This document shows positions 50,488 to 58,244 of a stretch of DNA of 64,000 bases, in pieces. The translations under genes and the position numbers were made by a program. Position 1 is the stretch's first letter, and every line of letters starts with the position of its first letter. The notes beneath the pieces are model-generated. The model saw nothing but the letters and a program-made list of their open reading frames with translations. It did not search any database and was not told where the DNA came from. This DNA comes from Pseudomonadaceae bacterium (GTDB lineage: Bacteria > Pseudomonadota > Gammaproteobacteria > Pseudomonadales > Azotimanducaceae): NCBI GenBank assembly GCA_024743175.1, contig JANSXA010000013.1, positions 1 through 64,000 of the forward strand, written 5' to 3'.

Positions 50488-51252
50488 GTGATAGATCTGA
50501 ACGGGCGCGTAGCGCTTATAACTGGAGCCGGTAGCGGTATTGGCCGGGCCAGCGCAATTAACATGGCGGCTAACGGCGCGGCGGTGATGTGTTCCGATAT
50601 AGATTCTCAGGCCGCTGAAGGCACTGTTGCAGCAATTTCAGAAGCGGGTGGCCGCGCCGACAGCATTGGTCTCGATGTGTCTGATAGCGGCGAGGTTGAG
50701 CGCGCTGTGGCGCAGACCGTAGAGCGGATGGGTAAACTCAATGTGCTGTTTAACAATGCAGGTGTGGGGGGTGGTTTTGACTGGCATCAGACCATCGCCG
50801 TCAATCTCACTGGTGTCTACTACGGCCTCCTGCACGCAGCACCTTACATGGCTGCCAACGGCGGCGGCGTGATCATTAACACAGCTTCCGTTGCGGGTCT
50901 TGTCGGCCTGACCGGGCCCGAACCGCATCCAGCTAACGAAGATGAAGGAGGGGCTGGGGCTTATGTTGCTGCGAAACATGGTGTATCGGGTCTGACTAAA
51001 CAGTTTGCGGTGAACTACGGACGCTACGGCGTGCGGGTAAACGCCATAGCACCAGGGTACATTTACACCGCGATGACGGCAGAGCTCCGGGAGCTTGAAG
51101 AAGGGGAAGCCTATCTCACCGATCTGCATCCGATGGGGCGTCTTGGGCAACCGGAGGAAATAGCCTCTGTTGCCAGTTTCCTTGCCAGCGATGCGGCAAG
51201 TTTTATAAACGGTGTGGTCCTGCCAGTAGATGGCGGTTATACCGCGCGCTAA
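50488..51252 (+). CDS. Short-chain dehydrogenase/reductase
   Basis: A 254-residue classical SDR. TGAGSGIGRAS binds the cofactor, NNAGVGGG follows strand four, and the catalytic set is Ser in NTASVAG and Tyr/Lys in AYVAAKHG. SDIDSQ after strand two favours NAD. APGYIYTAMTAEL and the final VLPVDGGYTAR are typical. A GTG at 50488 is chosen since AGGAGGGGG lies just upstream; an in-frame ATG at 50470 sits upstream of that site. It is followed 21 bases later by the GFA gene, likely as one operon. Confidence 0.9.
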   Translation: MIDLNGRVALITGAGSGIGRASAINMAANGAAVMCSDIDSQAAEGTVAAISEAGGRADSIGLDVSDSGEVERAVAQTVERMGKLNVLFNNAGVGGGFDWHQTIAVNLTGVYYGLLHAAPYMAANGGGVIINTASVAGLVGLTGPEPHPANEDEGGAGAYVAAKHGVSGLTKQFAVNYGRYGVRVNAIAPGYIYTAMTAELRELEEGEAYLTDLHPMGRLGQPEEIASVASFLASDAASFINGVVLPVDGGYTAR

Positions 51253-51273
51253 TTTTTTTAAGAGGAGGATTTC

Positions 51274-51681
51274 ATGTCTGTAACAGGTCAATGCCTTTGT
51301 GGCGATATTAAGTACACCATCGATAACCCACCTGAGGTTACCGGTGTCTGCCACTGCAAAAACTGCCAGCGCCAGGCGGGCTCTGCGTTTTCTACCCTGG
51401 CTTCTGTACCCAAGGGTGACTTTCATCTTGTCAGTGGCGAGCCAGCGCTGTATCAGGACAGCGACACAGACTCCGGTAATTCGGTGGATCGTTTTTTCTG
51501 CGGCCGCTGTGGATCGCCCATTTATTCGGCTCTGGGTGCACAACCGGATACCCTGTTTCTGAAGAGCGGCACTCTGGATGACACGTCGTCGTTTAAACCG
51601 CTGTTTCATGTCTGGGGCGACAGCAAACAGAACTGGGTGACACTGGACGAAGGTGTACCGGTGCTGGGCAAGCAGGCGTGA
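51274..51681 (+). CDS. GFA-family zinc protein (glutathione-dependent formaldehyde-activating-like)
   Basis: A 135-residue Mss4-fold zinc protein. Zinc cysteines are in GQCLCGD, CHCKNCQRQAGSAF and FFCGRCGSPIY, complete for the family. Relatives include Gfa and centromere-protein-V-like folds; few have proven activity. AGAGGAGG precedes the ATG. It follows the SDR gene by 21 bases. A role in aldehyde or thiol metabolism is possible but not shown. Confidence 0.9.
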   Translation: MSVTGQCLCGDIKYTIDNPPEVTGVCHCKNCQRQAGSAFSTLASVPKGDFHLVSGEPALYQDSDTDSGNSVDRFFCGRCGSPIYSALGAQPDTLFLKSGTLDDTSSFKPLFHVWGDSKQNWVTLDEGVPVLGKQA

Positions 51682-51715
51682 GACTGTGGTCGTAAATCTG
51701 GCGGGCCTGAATTTT

Positions 51716-52978
51716 TCAGGCCAGCACGCTGCTTGTGTTTTGCGGCTCACGCAAACGGGAATAAAAAGATAAATCCACCTCACGCTGCGCGTTGGGGAGC
51801 GTGAGCAACACGCGCTCTGGGTCTGTAGTGGTGATTACTCTGGTCATGATCTCACCGATGACCGGCGCATTTTTGAACTGATTGCCACTGGTGCCGATCG
51901 CTACAAAATAACCCGGCAGGTCGGTTCGGTCGTAGATCGGAATCCAATCTTGTGACACGTCATATAAGCCGACTGTGCCGCGGGCGCTGTTTTCGATCTC
52001 AAGGTCCGGGAATCTCAACGCCGCGCGGTAAGCCTGTTGTGTCCATTGCTCTGTTAATCCCGTGTTGTAGTTATCCGGATTGGCAACATCGGCCGGGTCG
52101 CATAGCGGGTCTGCAGAACCTATGAGCACATCGGTGCCGTCGCCGCGTTGATAAATGCCTGTGTCCAGATCGACCAGAAAACCCTGCTGGCTGAACCCGG
52201 ATACAGGTGCTTTCAGGTAGGCAACTTCGTGACGGTGCGCCTGGGTTTCTATGTCAGTGATGCCAGCCATTTGGTTAATCTGCTTTGAGTGCGGCCCCGC
52301 GGCGTTGATGATAATCGGAGCGCTGATCTTTTCACCGTTATCCAGTTTGACGCCGCGAACCGTACCCTGACTCTGGATGAGGTCAGCGACCCGGGTGTTA
52401 AACCTGAACGAGCCACCCTCCGTGTGAGCGGCTTGATACAGATTGTGAGCGGCCAGCTGTGGATCGTTAACGTGACCGCAAGCGGCTATCCAGATGCCTT
52501 TGCTGATTCGCCGGCCATTGTTCTGACCAAATTCATCGTCCTCAATTCGACGTGGTGGCGCAAAGCTGTCAAGACAGATGTTTGGATATCGGTGTAGTAG
52601 ATCAGTTTCAGATAACCATCGATGTTCTACACCGACGCTATCCAACGCGGCAAGATTCGCGGCGTAATTTTTTTCAGTACCTTCGGCGACCAGCACCACA
52701 CCTCCGGTTTCATGGTATCTCGCCAGCCCCAGCGGGTCTGCGCAGGCTAAAAAATCTGACCACTGCAGCCAGCGTGCGCGCGCCTCATGGGCAATTGCAC
52801 ATGCGGTGACGTGTGAATAGAACGGGCGGATGATTGCGGATGAATAACTGGTGGAGCCGTACCCTGCTGTGGGTAAGGTGTCTACGTTAAGGGTTTTGAG
52901 GCCAGCGCGAGTCAGACTGAGTGCAATAGAGCTGCCGACGATGCCGGCGCCAATAATAATCACATCAAAGGTCTTCAT
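51716..52978 (-). CDS. FAD-dependent amino-acid/sarcosine-oxidase-like oxidoreductase (DAO family)
   Basis: A 420-residue flavoprotein. The N-terminal IIIGAGIVGSSIALSLTRAG is the FAD dinucleotide fold, STSYSSAIIRPFYSH follows as the flavin loop, INAAGPHSKQ is the mid-domain FAD contact, and YFVAIGTSGNQFKNAPVIGE is the C-terminal DAO signature. It most resembles sarcosine/glycine oxidase-type enzymes that oxidise secondary or primary amines. It has no signal peptide. It is divergent from the methyltransferase gene by 90 bases and transcribed alone. Confidence 0.88.
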   Translation of the reverse strand: MKTFDVIIIGAGIVGSSIALSLTRAGLKTLNVDTLPTAGYGSTSYSSAIIRPFYSHVTACAIAHEARARWLQWSDFLACADPLGLARYHETGGVVLVAEGTEKNYAANLAALDSVGVEHRWLSETDLLHRYPNICLDSFAPPRRIEDDEFGQNNGRRISKGIWIAACGHVNDPQLAAHNLYQAAHTEGGSFRFNTRVADLIQSQGTVRGVKLDNGEKISAPIIINAAGPHSKQINQMAGITDIETQAHRHEVAYLKAPVSGFSQQGFLVDLDTGIYQRGDGTDVLIGSADPLCDPADVANPDNYNTGLTEQWTQQAYRAALRFPDLEIENSARGTVGLYDVSQDWIPIYDRTDLPGYFVAIGTSGNQFKNAPVIGEIMTRVITTTDPERVLLTLPNAQREVDLSFYSRLREPQNTSSVLA

Positions 52979-53068
52979 GGCGGCTGTTTCCTGCTTCAGT
53001 CGTTCAATCTATAGTGTTCAGACAAATAGTATCGGTTTTTGCTATTGATTAGATAAGGGGAAAGGCTA

Positions 53069-54142
53069 ATGTCGTTACGGGAAGTAGATCCAGATGCGCT
53101 GAAACGTTATTCGTTTTCGGTGTGGTCCTACAAGCAGGGAGAGATGGTTTCCCTGATGATTCAGATAGGCGATCGGCTTGGTTTGTACCGGGCCCTCGAC
53201 GGTGCCGGTGCTGTTTCAGCTGCCGAGCTTGCACAGCGTACAGGCTTGCAGGAGCGATGGTTGCTAGAATGGCTGCGTGGTCAGGCGGCGGCCAGATTGC
53301 TTGAATACCATGACGGCGATTTGTTTGAACTGTCCCCAGAGGGTTCTGCCGTTCTGGCTGACGAGACGGACAGCCTGTCTTTTGCCGGTGGTGCATTTTC
53401 CGGCGCCACACCGCCAGAGACTGTTGATAAACTGCTCGAAGCGTTTAAAACGGGGATCGGCTTGTCTTACGAGGAGTTGGGTCCTAACGCTGCGCATCGT
53501 ACGGAACGAATGCTGGGGCCCTGGACGCGACAGGAGCTGGTGCCGAAAATAATTCCTGCCCTGGACGGGGTTGCTGAGAAGCTGGCGGCCGGTGGTGTTG
53601 CAGCGGATGTCGGCTGTGGCGGTGGTGTTGCGTTGATGGCCATGGCGCAGGCTTTTCCGGATACACAGTTTCACGGCTTTGATCCCAGTAATCACGCGAT
53701 TCAACGTTGCCGCGACAAAGTGGTGGAACTGGGTTTGAAAAACGTCGAGCTGTTTGTGGCAGGCGGCGAGAAACTGCCCACCTCGCCAACCTATGATTTT
53801 CTGATCACGTTTGATTGCCTGCACGATATGACCGCGCCGGGCTCGGTTATCCACGCCATCCGTCAGGCGATGAAGCCAGACGGTACCTGGCTGATAAAGG
53901 ACATCCGCAGCGATCCGGATTTCAAAGTGAATATGCGCAATCCGTTGCTGGCCATGTTTTACGGGTTTTCCGTGTCTGCCTGTATGTCATCAGCGCTTTC
54001 CGAGCCTGGTGGCGCTGGCCTGGGAACCCTGGGTTTCAATCCCGAGGTGGCGCAGAACATGGTGACCGAGGCAGGATTTTCGAAGTTCAAACTGCATGAC
54101 TTTGACGACCCCAGTAACCTGTATTACGAAGTCAGTCCTTAG
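53069..54142 (+). CDS. SAM-dependent class I methyltransferase with N-terminal winged helix
   Basis: A 357-residue protein. The first 110 residues form a winged-helix dimerisation-like domain (SAAELAQRTGLQERWLLEWL, LFELSPEGSAVLAD). The Rossmann methyltransferase part starts at AADVGCGGGVALMAMAQAF near 175, continues with FHGFDPSNHAI, and FDCLHDMTAPG after strand four. This order resembles plant-type O-methyltransferases and related proteobacterial proteins. The substrate is unknown. Its stop overlaps the convergent SprT-like stop by four bases. Confidence 0.87.
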   Translation: MSLREVDPDALKRYSFSVWSYKQGEMVSLMIQIGDRLGLYRALDGAGAVSAAELAQRTGLQERWLLEWLRGQAAARLLEYHDGDLFELSPEGSAVLADETDSLSFAGGAFSGATPPETVDKLLEAFKTGIGLSYEELGPNAAHRTERMLGPWTRQELVPKIIPALDGVAEKLAAGGVAADVGCGGGVALMAMAQAFPDTQFHGFDPSNHAIQRCRDKVVELGLKNVELFVAGGEKLPTSPTYDFLITFDCLHDMTAPGSVIHAIRQAMKPDGTWLIKDIRSDPDFKVNMRNPLLAMFYGFSVSACMSSALSEPGGAGLGTLGFNPEVAQNMVTEAGFSKFKLHDFDDPSNLYYEVSP

Positions 54143-54594
54143 TTCTTGGCGGCAACCCAACGCAGCTGACCACGCTCGATACCACACCTGCGGCATCGAG
54201 CAGTTTCAAGCTTGAGCACACGACGATGACGCTGAGCGACAATGTTGTGGCAATGCAGGCACTCAAGATGCCACTTTGGTTCAGGCATGCTGGCGGTATT
54301 ATGGGTAACGTCGGTTGAAGCCCCGATGCGTTCGGCGGTTAGTTTCCATCGGCGACCATGACCCACTCCTGGGCCGCACAGTGCGTGCGCGATTTCGTGA
54401 AGCAGGGTCTTGCGGATATCAGCGAGGTCGTTTTGCGCAATGTAGTGTTTGGAGACGGTTATTTCCCTGCTTGCAAAGTGGCAGGCGCCTAAACGCTGGC
54501 GGGCATGATCCAGGCGGAAGTGCCAATCTGTCAGGCCATGCTCGTGCATGAGTTCAAGTGCCAGCTGCTGCACATGCTCTTCATGTGTGATCAC
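54139..54594 (-). CDS. SprT-like zinc metalloprotease-type protein
   Basis: About 151 residues when started at the GTG at 54594. HEIAH (66-70) plus a downstream His (GVGHGRRW) is the SprT zinc site, and the C terminus has a CLHCHN...CRRCG zinc ribbon. SprT/Spartan domains cleave DNA-bound proteins in eukaryotes; the bacterial role is unclear. An ATG at 54687 is possible but would overlap the upstream gene by 80 bases. It follows that gene by 13 bases. Confidence 0.83.
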   Translation of the reverse strand: MITHEEHVQQLALELMHEHGLTDWHFRLDHARQRLGACHFASREITVSKHYIAQNDLADIRKTLLHEIAHALCGPGVGHGRRWKLTAERIGASTDVTHNTASMPEPKWHLECLHCHNIVAQRHRRVLKLETARCRRCGIERGQLRWVAAKN

Positions 54595-54607
54595 AGCAGG
54601 ATGTCTG

Positions 54608-54931
54608 CTACCAGTGCTGGCGGCTGGCAATTGAACTGGCCGTGGTGAAAATGTCGTTGCGCAACTGGCCCAGGCGTGCATTGGCATTTTGAAACTTCAA
54701 CGGACTGGCTTGCTGCCAGTGCTTGGCGATCACAACATCGGAAAACGTGTCTTCGCCACCATAGCAACCCAGGATGAAGGTTGCGCCGGCCAGTTTGTTT
54801 TCGTCTACCTGTTTTAGGCCACGTTTGATATACGCGACCCAGAAGCGATCTTCGGTTTCTTCGAGCAGACTGATGAGCTGGTTCAGCTGCTGGGAAAGCG
54901 CTATGAATTGTTCGCTGAGCGAGGTTGCCAT
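54608..54931 (-). CDS. Small conserved-looking protein of unknown function
   Basis: A 107-residue soluble protein that I cannot name with confidence. The N-terminal half is helical (LSEQFIALSQQLNQLISLLEE), then DRFWVAYIKRGLKQV, a glycine-rich LGCYGGEDTFSDVVI, and a helix LGQLRNDIFTTASS. The pattern of tryptophan and glycine looks like a small immunity-type or DUF domain, but that is only an impression. It lies between DUF2855 (18 bases upstream) and the SprT-like gene (13 bases downstream), so co-transcription is likely. Confidence 0.65.
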   Translation of the reverse strand: MATSLSEQFIALSQQLNQLISLLEETEDRFWVAYIKRGLKQVDENKLAGATFILGCYGGEDTFSDVVIAKHWQQASPLKFQNANARLGQLRNDIFTTASSIASRQHW

Positions 54932-54949
54932 CAGTTTAAATCGATTTGA

Positions 54950-56050
54950 TTAAACAGAGCCGACATTGGCAACGTAACCCACATCCGGTGGTGCCTGGCC
55001 GGCGAGCAGCTGCGTATAGAGCTGTCCTACCGCCTCCTCACCGCGGCAGTTCTGCACGGTGACCCAGTTGCCAACCTTCGCGGTAAAGCTCTGCCAGCCG
55101 GTATCAAATCTGTTTTCCAGGCCGCCTGGGCCCCACTCGGCGCTGCGTTCTTTGATGTGGTTGGGCGCAAAAAACAGCTCGGGTTCAGGGCCAGCCATTT
55201 CTTGAGCCCCACTTCTTTCGTTCCAGTGGGTGGCCCCAACCAGACAACTGTAACGCAGCGCACTGTCGAAGTGATTGTGCACTGCAGCCAGGGTGCTGCC
55301 GTTGCCAGCCATATCAACAACGACACTCTCGGTTTTTGCATCCAGGCTGGTGATGTTGTCGTAGGTGACCACCTCATCGTAAACACCCAGACTGTTCACA
55401 AAATCGACATTACCCGGCGAAGTTAAGCCAATGACCTTGATGTCCCCGCGCTGGGCAAGCATGAAAGCCAGACCAAAAGAGGTTTTGCTGGAGGCGCTGG
55501 TCAGAATAATCTGGCTGGCGCCAAAAAAATCATTGTGAGCGAGGAAATCATCCAGCAGCCACGAGGTCATGAACAACGGCCGGTAAAGCATCTGCAGAGC
55601 ATCTGCATCCGCATCAGGTGAGGGGTTTACCCGCAACAGCTGATTGTAGACCGGCGCCAGACCCGCGCGATGCGCAGAGCCATCAACCATCTGCTTTTCG
55701 CTCACACGTTCAGCCTGGATCACCAGCTGTGTACCCATTGGCAGGTAGCCGTAGACTCGATCGCCCATGGCCACATCTGGATGCTTGGAGGCGCTGACGT
55801 GTGCAAAACCCCAGACGGGGATGCGTCCCCAATCTTCTCCGGCGGGGAAAAACTGCCAGTACCCCATGCTATCACCCGCTACCGCATAAGTGATGTTGTT
55901 GGCGGTCAGGGCAAAGTACTCAACGTCAAATAGAACCTGTCCTTCTGCCAGGTCTGCAGCGGTCAACCTGGGGCTGTGTTCAAATTTAAAGGTGCGCAGG
56001 TCGTTTTTTGCAACCAGCATCTGGGTGTTTTGAAGGTCGGCTGTGTTCAT
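54950..56050 (-). CDS. DUF2855 family protein (medium-chain-reductase-like)
   Basis: A 366-residue protein of the DUF2855 family, remotely like medium-chain dehydrogenases without zinc sites. LFDVEYFALTANNITYAVAGDSMGYW is the family's N-terminal block, VWGFAHV follows, and LTSASSKTSFGLAFML is the nucleotide-binding-like segment. Some relatives are linked to lipid or crotonyl-CoA-type chemistry, unproven. Its ATG overlaps the isocitrate dehydrogenase stop by four bases, so the two are translated together. Confidence 0.88.
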   Translation of the reverse strand: MNTADLQNTQMLVAKNDLRTFKFEHSPRLTAADLAEGQVLFDVEYFALTANNITYAVAGDSMGYWQFFPAGEDWGRIPVWGFAHVSASKHPDVAMGDRVYGYLPMGTQLVIQAERVSEKQMVDGSAHRAGLAPVYNQLLRVNPSPDADADALQMLYRPLFMTSWLLDDFLAHNDFFGASQIILTSASSKTSFGLAFMLAQRGDIKVIGLTSPGNVDFVNSLGVYDEVVTYDNITSLDAKTESVVVDMAGNGSTLAAVHNHFDSALRYSCLVGATHWNERSGAQEMAGPEPELFFAPNHIKERSAEWGPGGLENRFDTGWQSFTAKVGNWVTVQNCRGEEAVGQLYTQLLAGQAPPDVGYVANVGSV

Positions 56051-57090
56051 GCTTGGCCTTTATTTTTTTCAATACGTTTGATCACCGCCTGGGCAAACTC
56101 TGCTGTGCCAAGACTGCCGCCCAGGTCGCGGGTTTTTTCACCGGCCTGCAGAGCGCCGTCATAAGCTTCGCGAATGTGGTCAGCGACTGCCAGCAGGCTG
56201 TTGTCCTCGGTGGTTTCAGCCAGATAATTCAGCATCATGACCGCTGACATTAACAGAGCCAGAGGGTTGGCAATATTCTCGCCGGCTATGTCCGGCGCAG
56301 AGCCGTGCACAGCTTCAAAGATGGCTTCTTTTTCACCGTAGTTAGCGCCGGGCACAACACCCAGGCCGCCGACCAGGCCTGCGCACAGGTCGCTGATCAC
56401 GTCGCCGTACAGATTTTCAAGTAACAGGACATCAAACTGAGAAGGGTCCTGGACCAGACGCATGCAGCCCGCGTCAATGATGGCGCTTGAGTAGTCGATG
56501 TTGGGATAATCATGTCGGTGGGTGTATTCCGCGCTGCGTAAAAACAGACCGTCGGTCATCTTCATGATATTGGCTTTGTGAAATACCGTAATCTTCTCGC
56601 GCTGGCGCTGGGTGGCAAATCGGAACGCCCACTTGGCAATCCGTTCGCAACCGTTTTCCGTTGCCACCTTCATGCTCATGACAACACCGGGTGTCACTTC
56701 ATTTTCAACACCACTGTACAGGCCTTCCGTGTTTTCGCGGATGATAATCAGGTCAACATCTTCGAAGCGGGTTTTAACCCCAGGCAGGCTACGCACGGGA
56801 CGTACAGCAGCATACAGGTCGAAAGTCTTGCGTAACTGTACGTTGACCGAAGAGAAGCCTTCTCCCACGGGGGTGGTACAGGGACCTTTGAGAGCGACGC
56901 CGTGCTGTTCAATGGCCTCAAGGGTTGTGGCGGGCAACACTTCACCCGTTGCCTCCAAAGCGGTGATGCCCGCCTGGCGGTGTATCCATTCGATTTGTGC
57001 GCCAGCCGCTTTGAGCACTGCGAGAACAGCGTCTGTAATCTCTGGACCAATACCATCGCCGGGTATCAGTACTACTTTGTGCACGGGCAT
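56047..57090 (-). CDS. Isocitrate/isopropylmalate-family dehydrogenase, probably NAD-dependent isocitrate dehydrogenase
   Basis: A 347-residue beta-decarboxylating dehydrogenase. PGDGIGPEI opens the fold, SSVNVQLRKTFDLYAAVRP matches the substrate-binding serine and arginines of NAD-type isocitrate dehydrogenase, IIRENTEGLYSG and VFHKANIMK follow, and NLYGDVISDLCAGLVGG is the family signature. HGSAPDIAGENIANP supports a TCA-type enzyme over leucine synthesis, and no leu genes are near. It is the first gene of a four-gene minus-strand unit. The alternative is homoisocitrate or tartrate dehydrogenase. Confidence 0.88.
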   Translation of the reverse strand: MPVHKVVLIPGDGIGPEITDAVLAVLKAAGAQIEWIHRQAGITALEATGEVLPATTLEAIEQHGVALKGPCTTPVGEGFSSVNVQLRKTFDLYAAVRPVRSLPGVKTRFEDVDLIIIRENTEGLYSGVENEVTPGVVMSMKVATENGCERIAKWAFRFATQRQREKITVFHKANIMKMTDGLFLRSAEYTHRHDYPNIDYSSAIIDAGCMRLVQDPSQFDVLLLENLYGDVISDLCAGLVGGLGVVPGANYGEKEAIFEAVHGSAPDIAGENIANPLALLMSAVMMLNYLAETTEDNSLLAVADHIREAYDGALQAGEKTRDLGGSLGTAEFAQAVIKRIEKNKGQA

Positions 57091-57153
57091 GAAAGCTTCC
57101 CTTTTTCTGTGTTGTTGATTGCGGCCTATTATCCGTGATCCGCGCGGGTAAAC

Positions 57154-58074
57154 CTAGGGGGTAGCAGATGAGGGAGATGGTTTCGGCTCACCCTCAAATA
57201 CCGGCCGCAGCTTTTCAAATTCGTCTGTCAGATAACTGGTGAACGCACGAAAGCGCTGTAATCGCCGCAGTCTCGGGTGATACAGCAACCACAGTTCTGT
57301 GAAGCCTTCAGAGCGGGGTTCGCCGATGCGGGACAGCCGCTGATCAGCTTCGGCAACGTAGCAGGGCAGCACCGCAACTGTTTTGCTGGCGGCAACGTAT
57401 TCGCGAATGAAATCTGTTGAGTTACTGTGCAGGGCGGCTTGCGAACGGGCTTCAAGTGTTGATTCCAGCCAGGTTGTCATACCGTCCGAACTGAACAGCT
57501 TGCTGCCGGTAGCAGATTGCAGCGATACCACATCGACAACGGATTGCGCTTTGACTTCTTCGACCGTATCAGCAGAGGCATAAATGCCAACCATGGGTTT
57601 CAGCAGCTTGCGGCCAACCAGATTTTCCGGCGGCTTTGAGGTCAGGCGCAGCGCCACATCAGCTTCCATCATCTCCAGATCTTCTGCGGCGTTGGTGGCG
57701 CTGACCTCCAGCAGAATTTCCGGATGCAGCGCGGAAAACTGTGCAAGCTGCTGCGCTATCAGGTTACCAATGGCGGGGGTGACGGTGACACGAATCGCGC
57801 CGGCAAGCTGCTGGTCGCGGCCAAAAACCCGTCGCTGCAGGCTTTGAAATTCACCGTCAATAATCTCAGCGCTGGCGGCGGCTTCCCGGCCTGCGTCCGT
57901 GAGCACCAGATCTCTGCCCATCCGTTCGACCAGCTTGGTACCCAAAGCCGCTTCCAACTGATTAATGCGTCGTGCCACCGTGGTGCGATTGACGTTGATA
58001 GCTTCAGCAGCGCCGGGTAAAGAGCCGTGTTTGGCCAGCGCGTAGAGGTGATGAAGGTCGTTCCAATCAAGCAT
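57154..58074 (-). CDS. LysR family transcriptional regulator
   Basis: A 306-residue LysR protein. WNDLHHLYALAKHGSLPGAAEAINVNRTTVARRINQLE is the helix-turn-helix region (about 2-40), and the effector domain begins near IRVTVTPAIGNLIAQQ. The start at 58074 is set by GGAGG six bases upstream; a longer frame to 58215 is not part of the family. It is divergent from a large TonB receptor, the usual target arrangement. The inducer is unknown. Confidence 0.9.
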   Translation of the reverse strand: MLDWNDLHHLYALAKHGSLPGAAEAINVNRTTVARRINQLEAALGTKLVERMGRDLVLTDAGREAAASAEIIDGEFQSLQRRVFGRDQQLAGAIRVTVTPAIGNLIAQQLAQFSALHPEILLEVSATNAAEDLEMMEADVALRLTSKPPENLVGRKLLKPMVGIYASADTVEEVKAQSVVDVVSLQSATGSKLFSSDGMTTWLESTLEARSQAALHSNSTDFIREYVAASKTVAVLPCYVAEADQRLSRIGEPRSEGFTELWLLYHPRLRRLQRFRAFTSYLTDEFEKLRPVFEGEPKPSPSSATP

Positions 58075-58189
58075 GTAGCCTCCAATCTGATGGTTCAATG
58101 ACGCCTGGAATCGCGCTTTGTGGACTTTTGTTAGACAATTTTTGTCGTTTACTGGCCAGCCGTATGGCGTCTGTGTATCTTGCCGCTGC

Positions 58190-58213
58190 TTGTAAACCGT
58201 TACAACTTGTAAC
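58190..58213. promoter_or_regulatory. Nested palindromes in the LysR-TonB receptor gap, candidate operator
   Basis: TTGTAA-ACCG-TTACAA (58190-58205) and GTTACAA-C-TTGTAAC (58199-58213) are both perfect inverted repeats sharing their middle half-site. They lie 32 bases before the receptor GTG and 116 bases from the lysR start. Three alternating half-sites suit cooperative binding by a LysR or similar dimer. Confidence 0.55.
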
Positions 58214-58244
58214 AAAAGCTATTTTAAAGTGGAGAGAAGTATCA

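Noticed and set aside
54595-54687. ATG start at 54687 for the SprT-like protein
   Set aside because: It would overlap the upstream gene by 80 bases and add a sequence unlike SprT; a GTG at 54594 is neater, though not certain.
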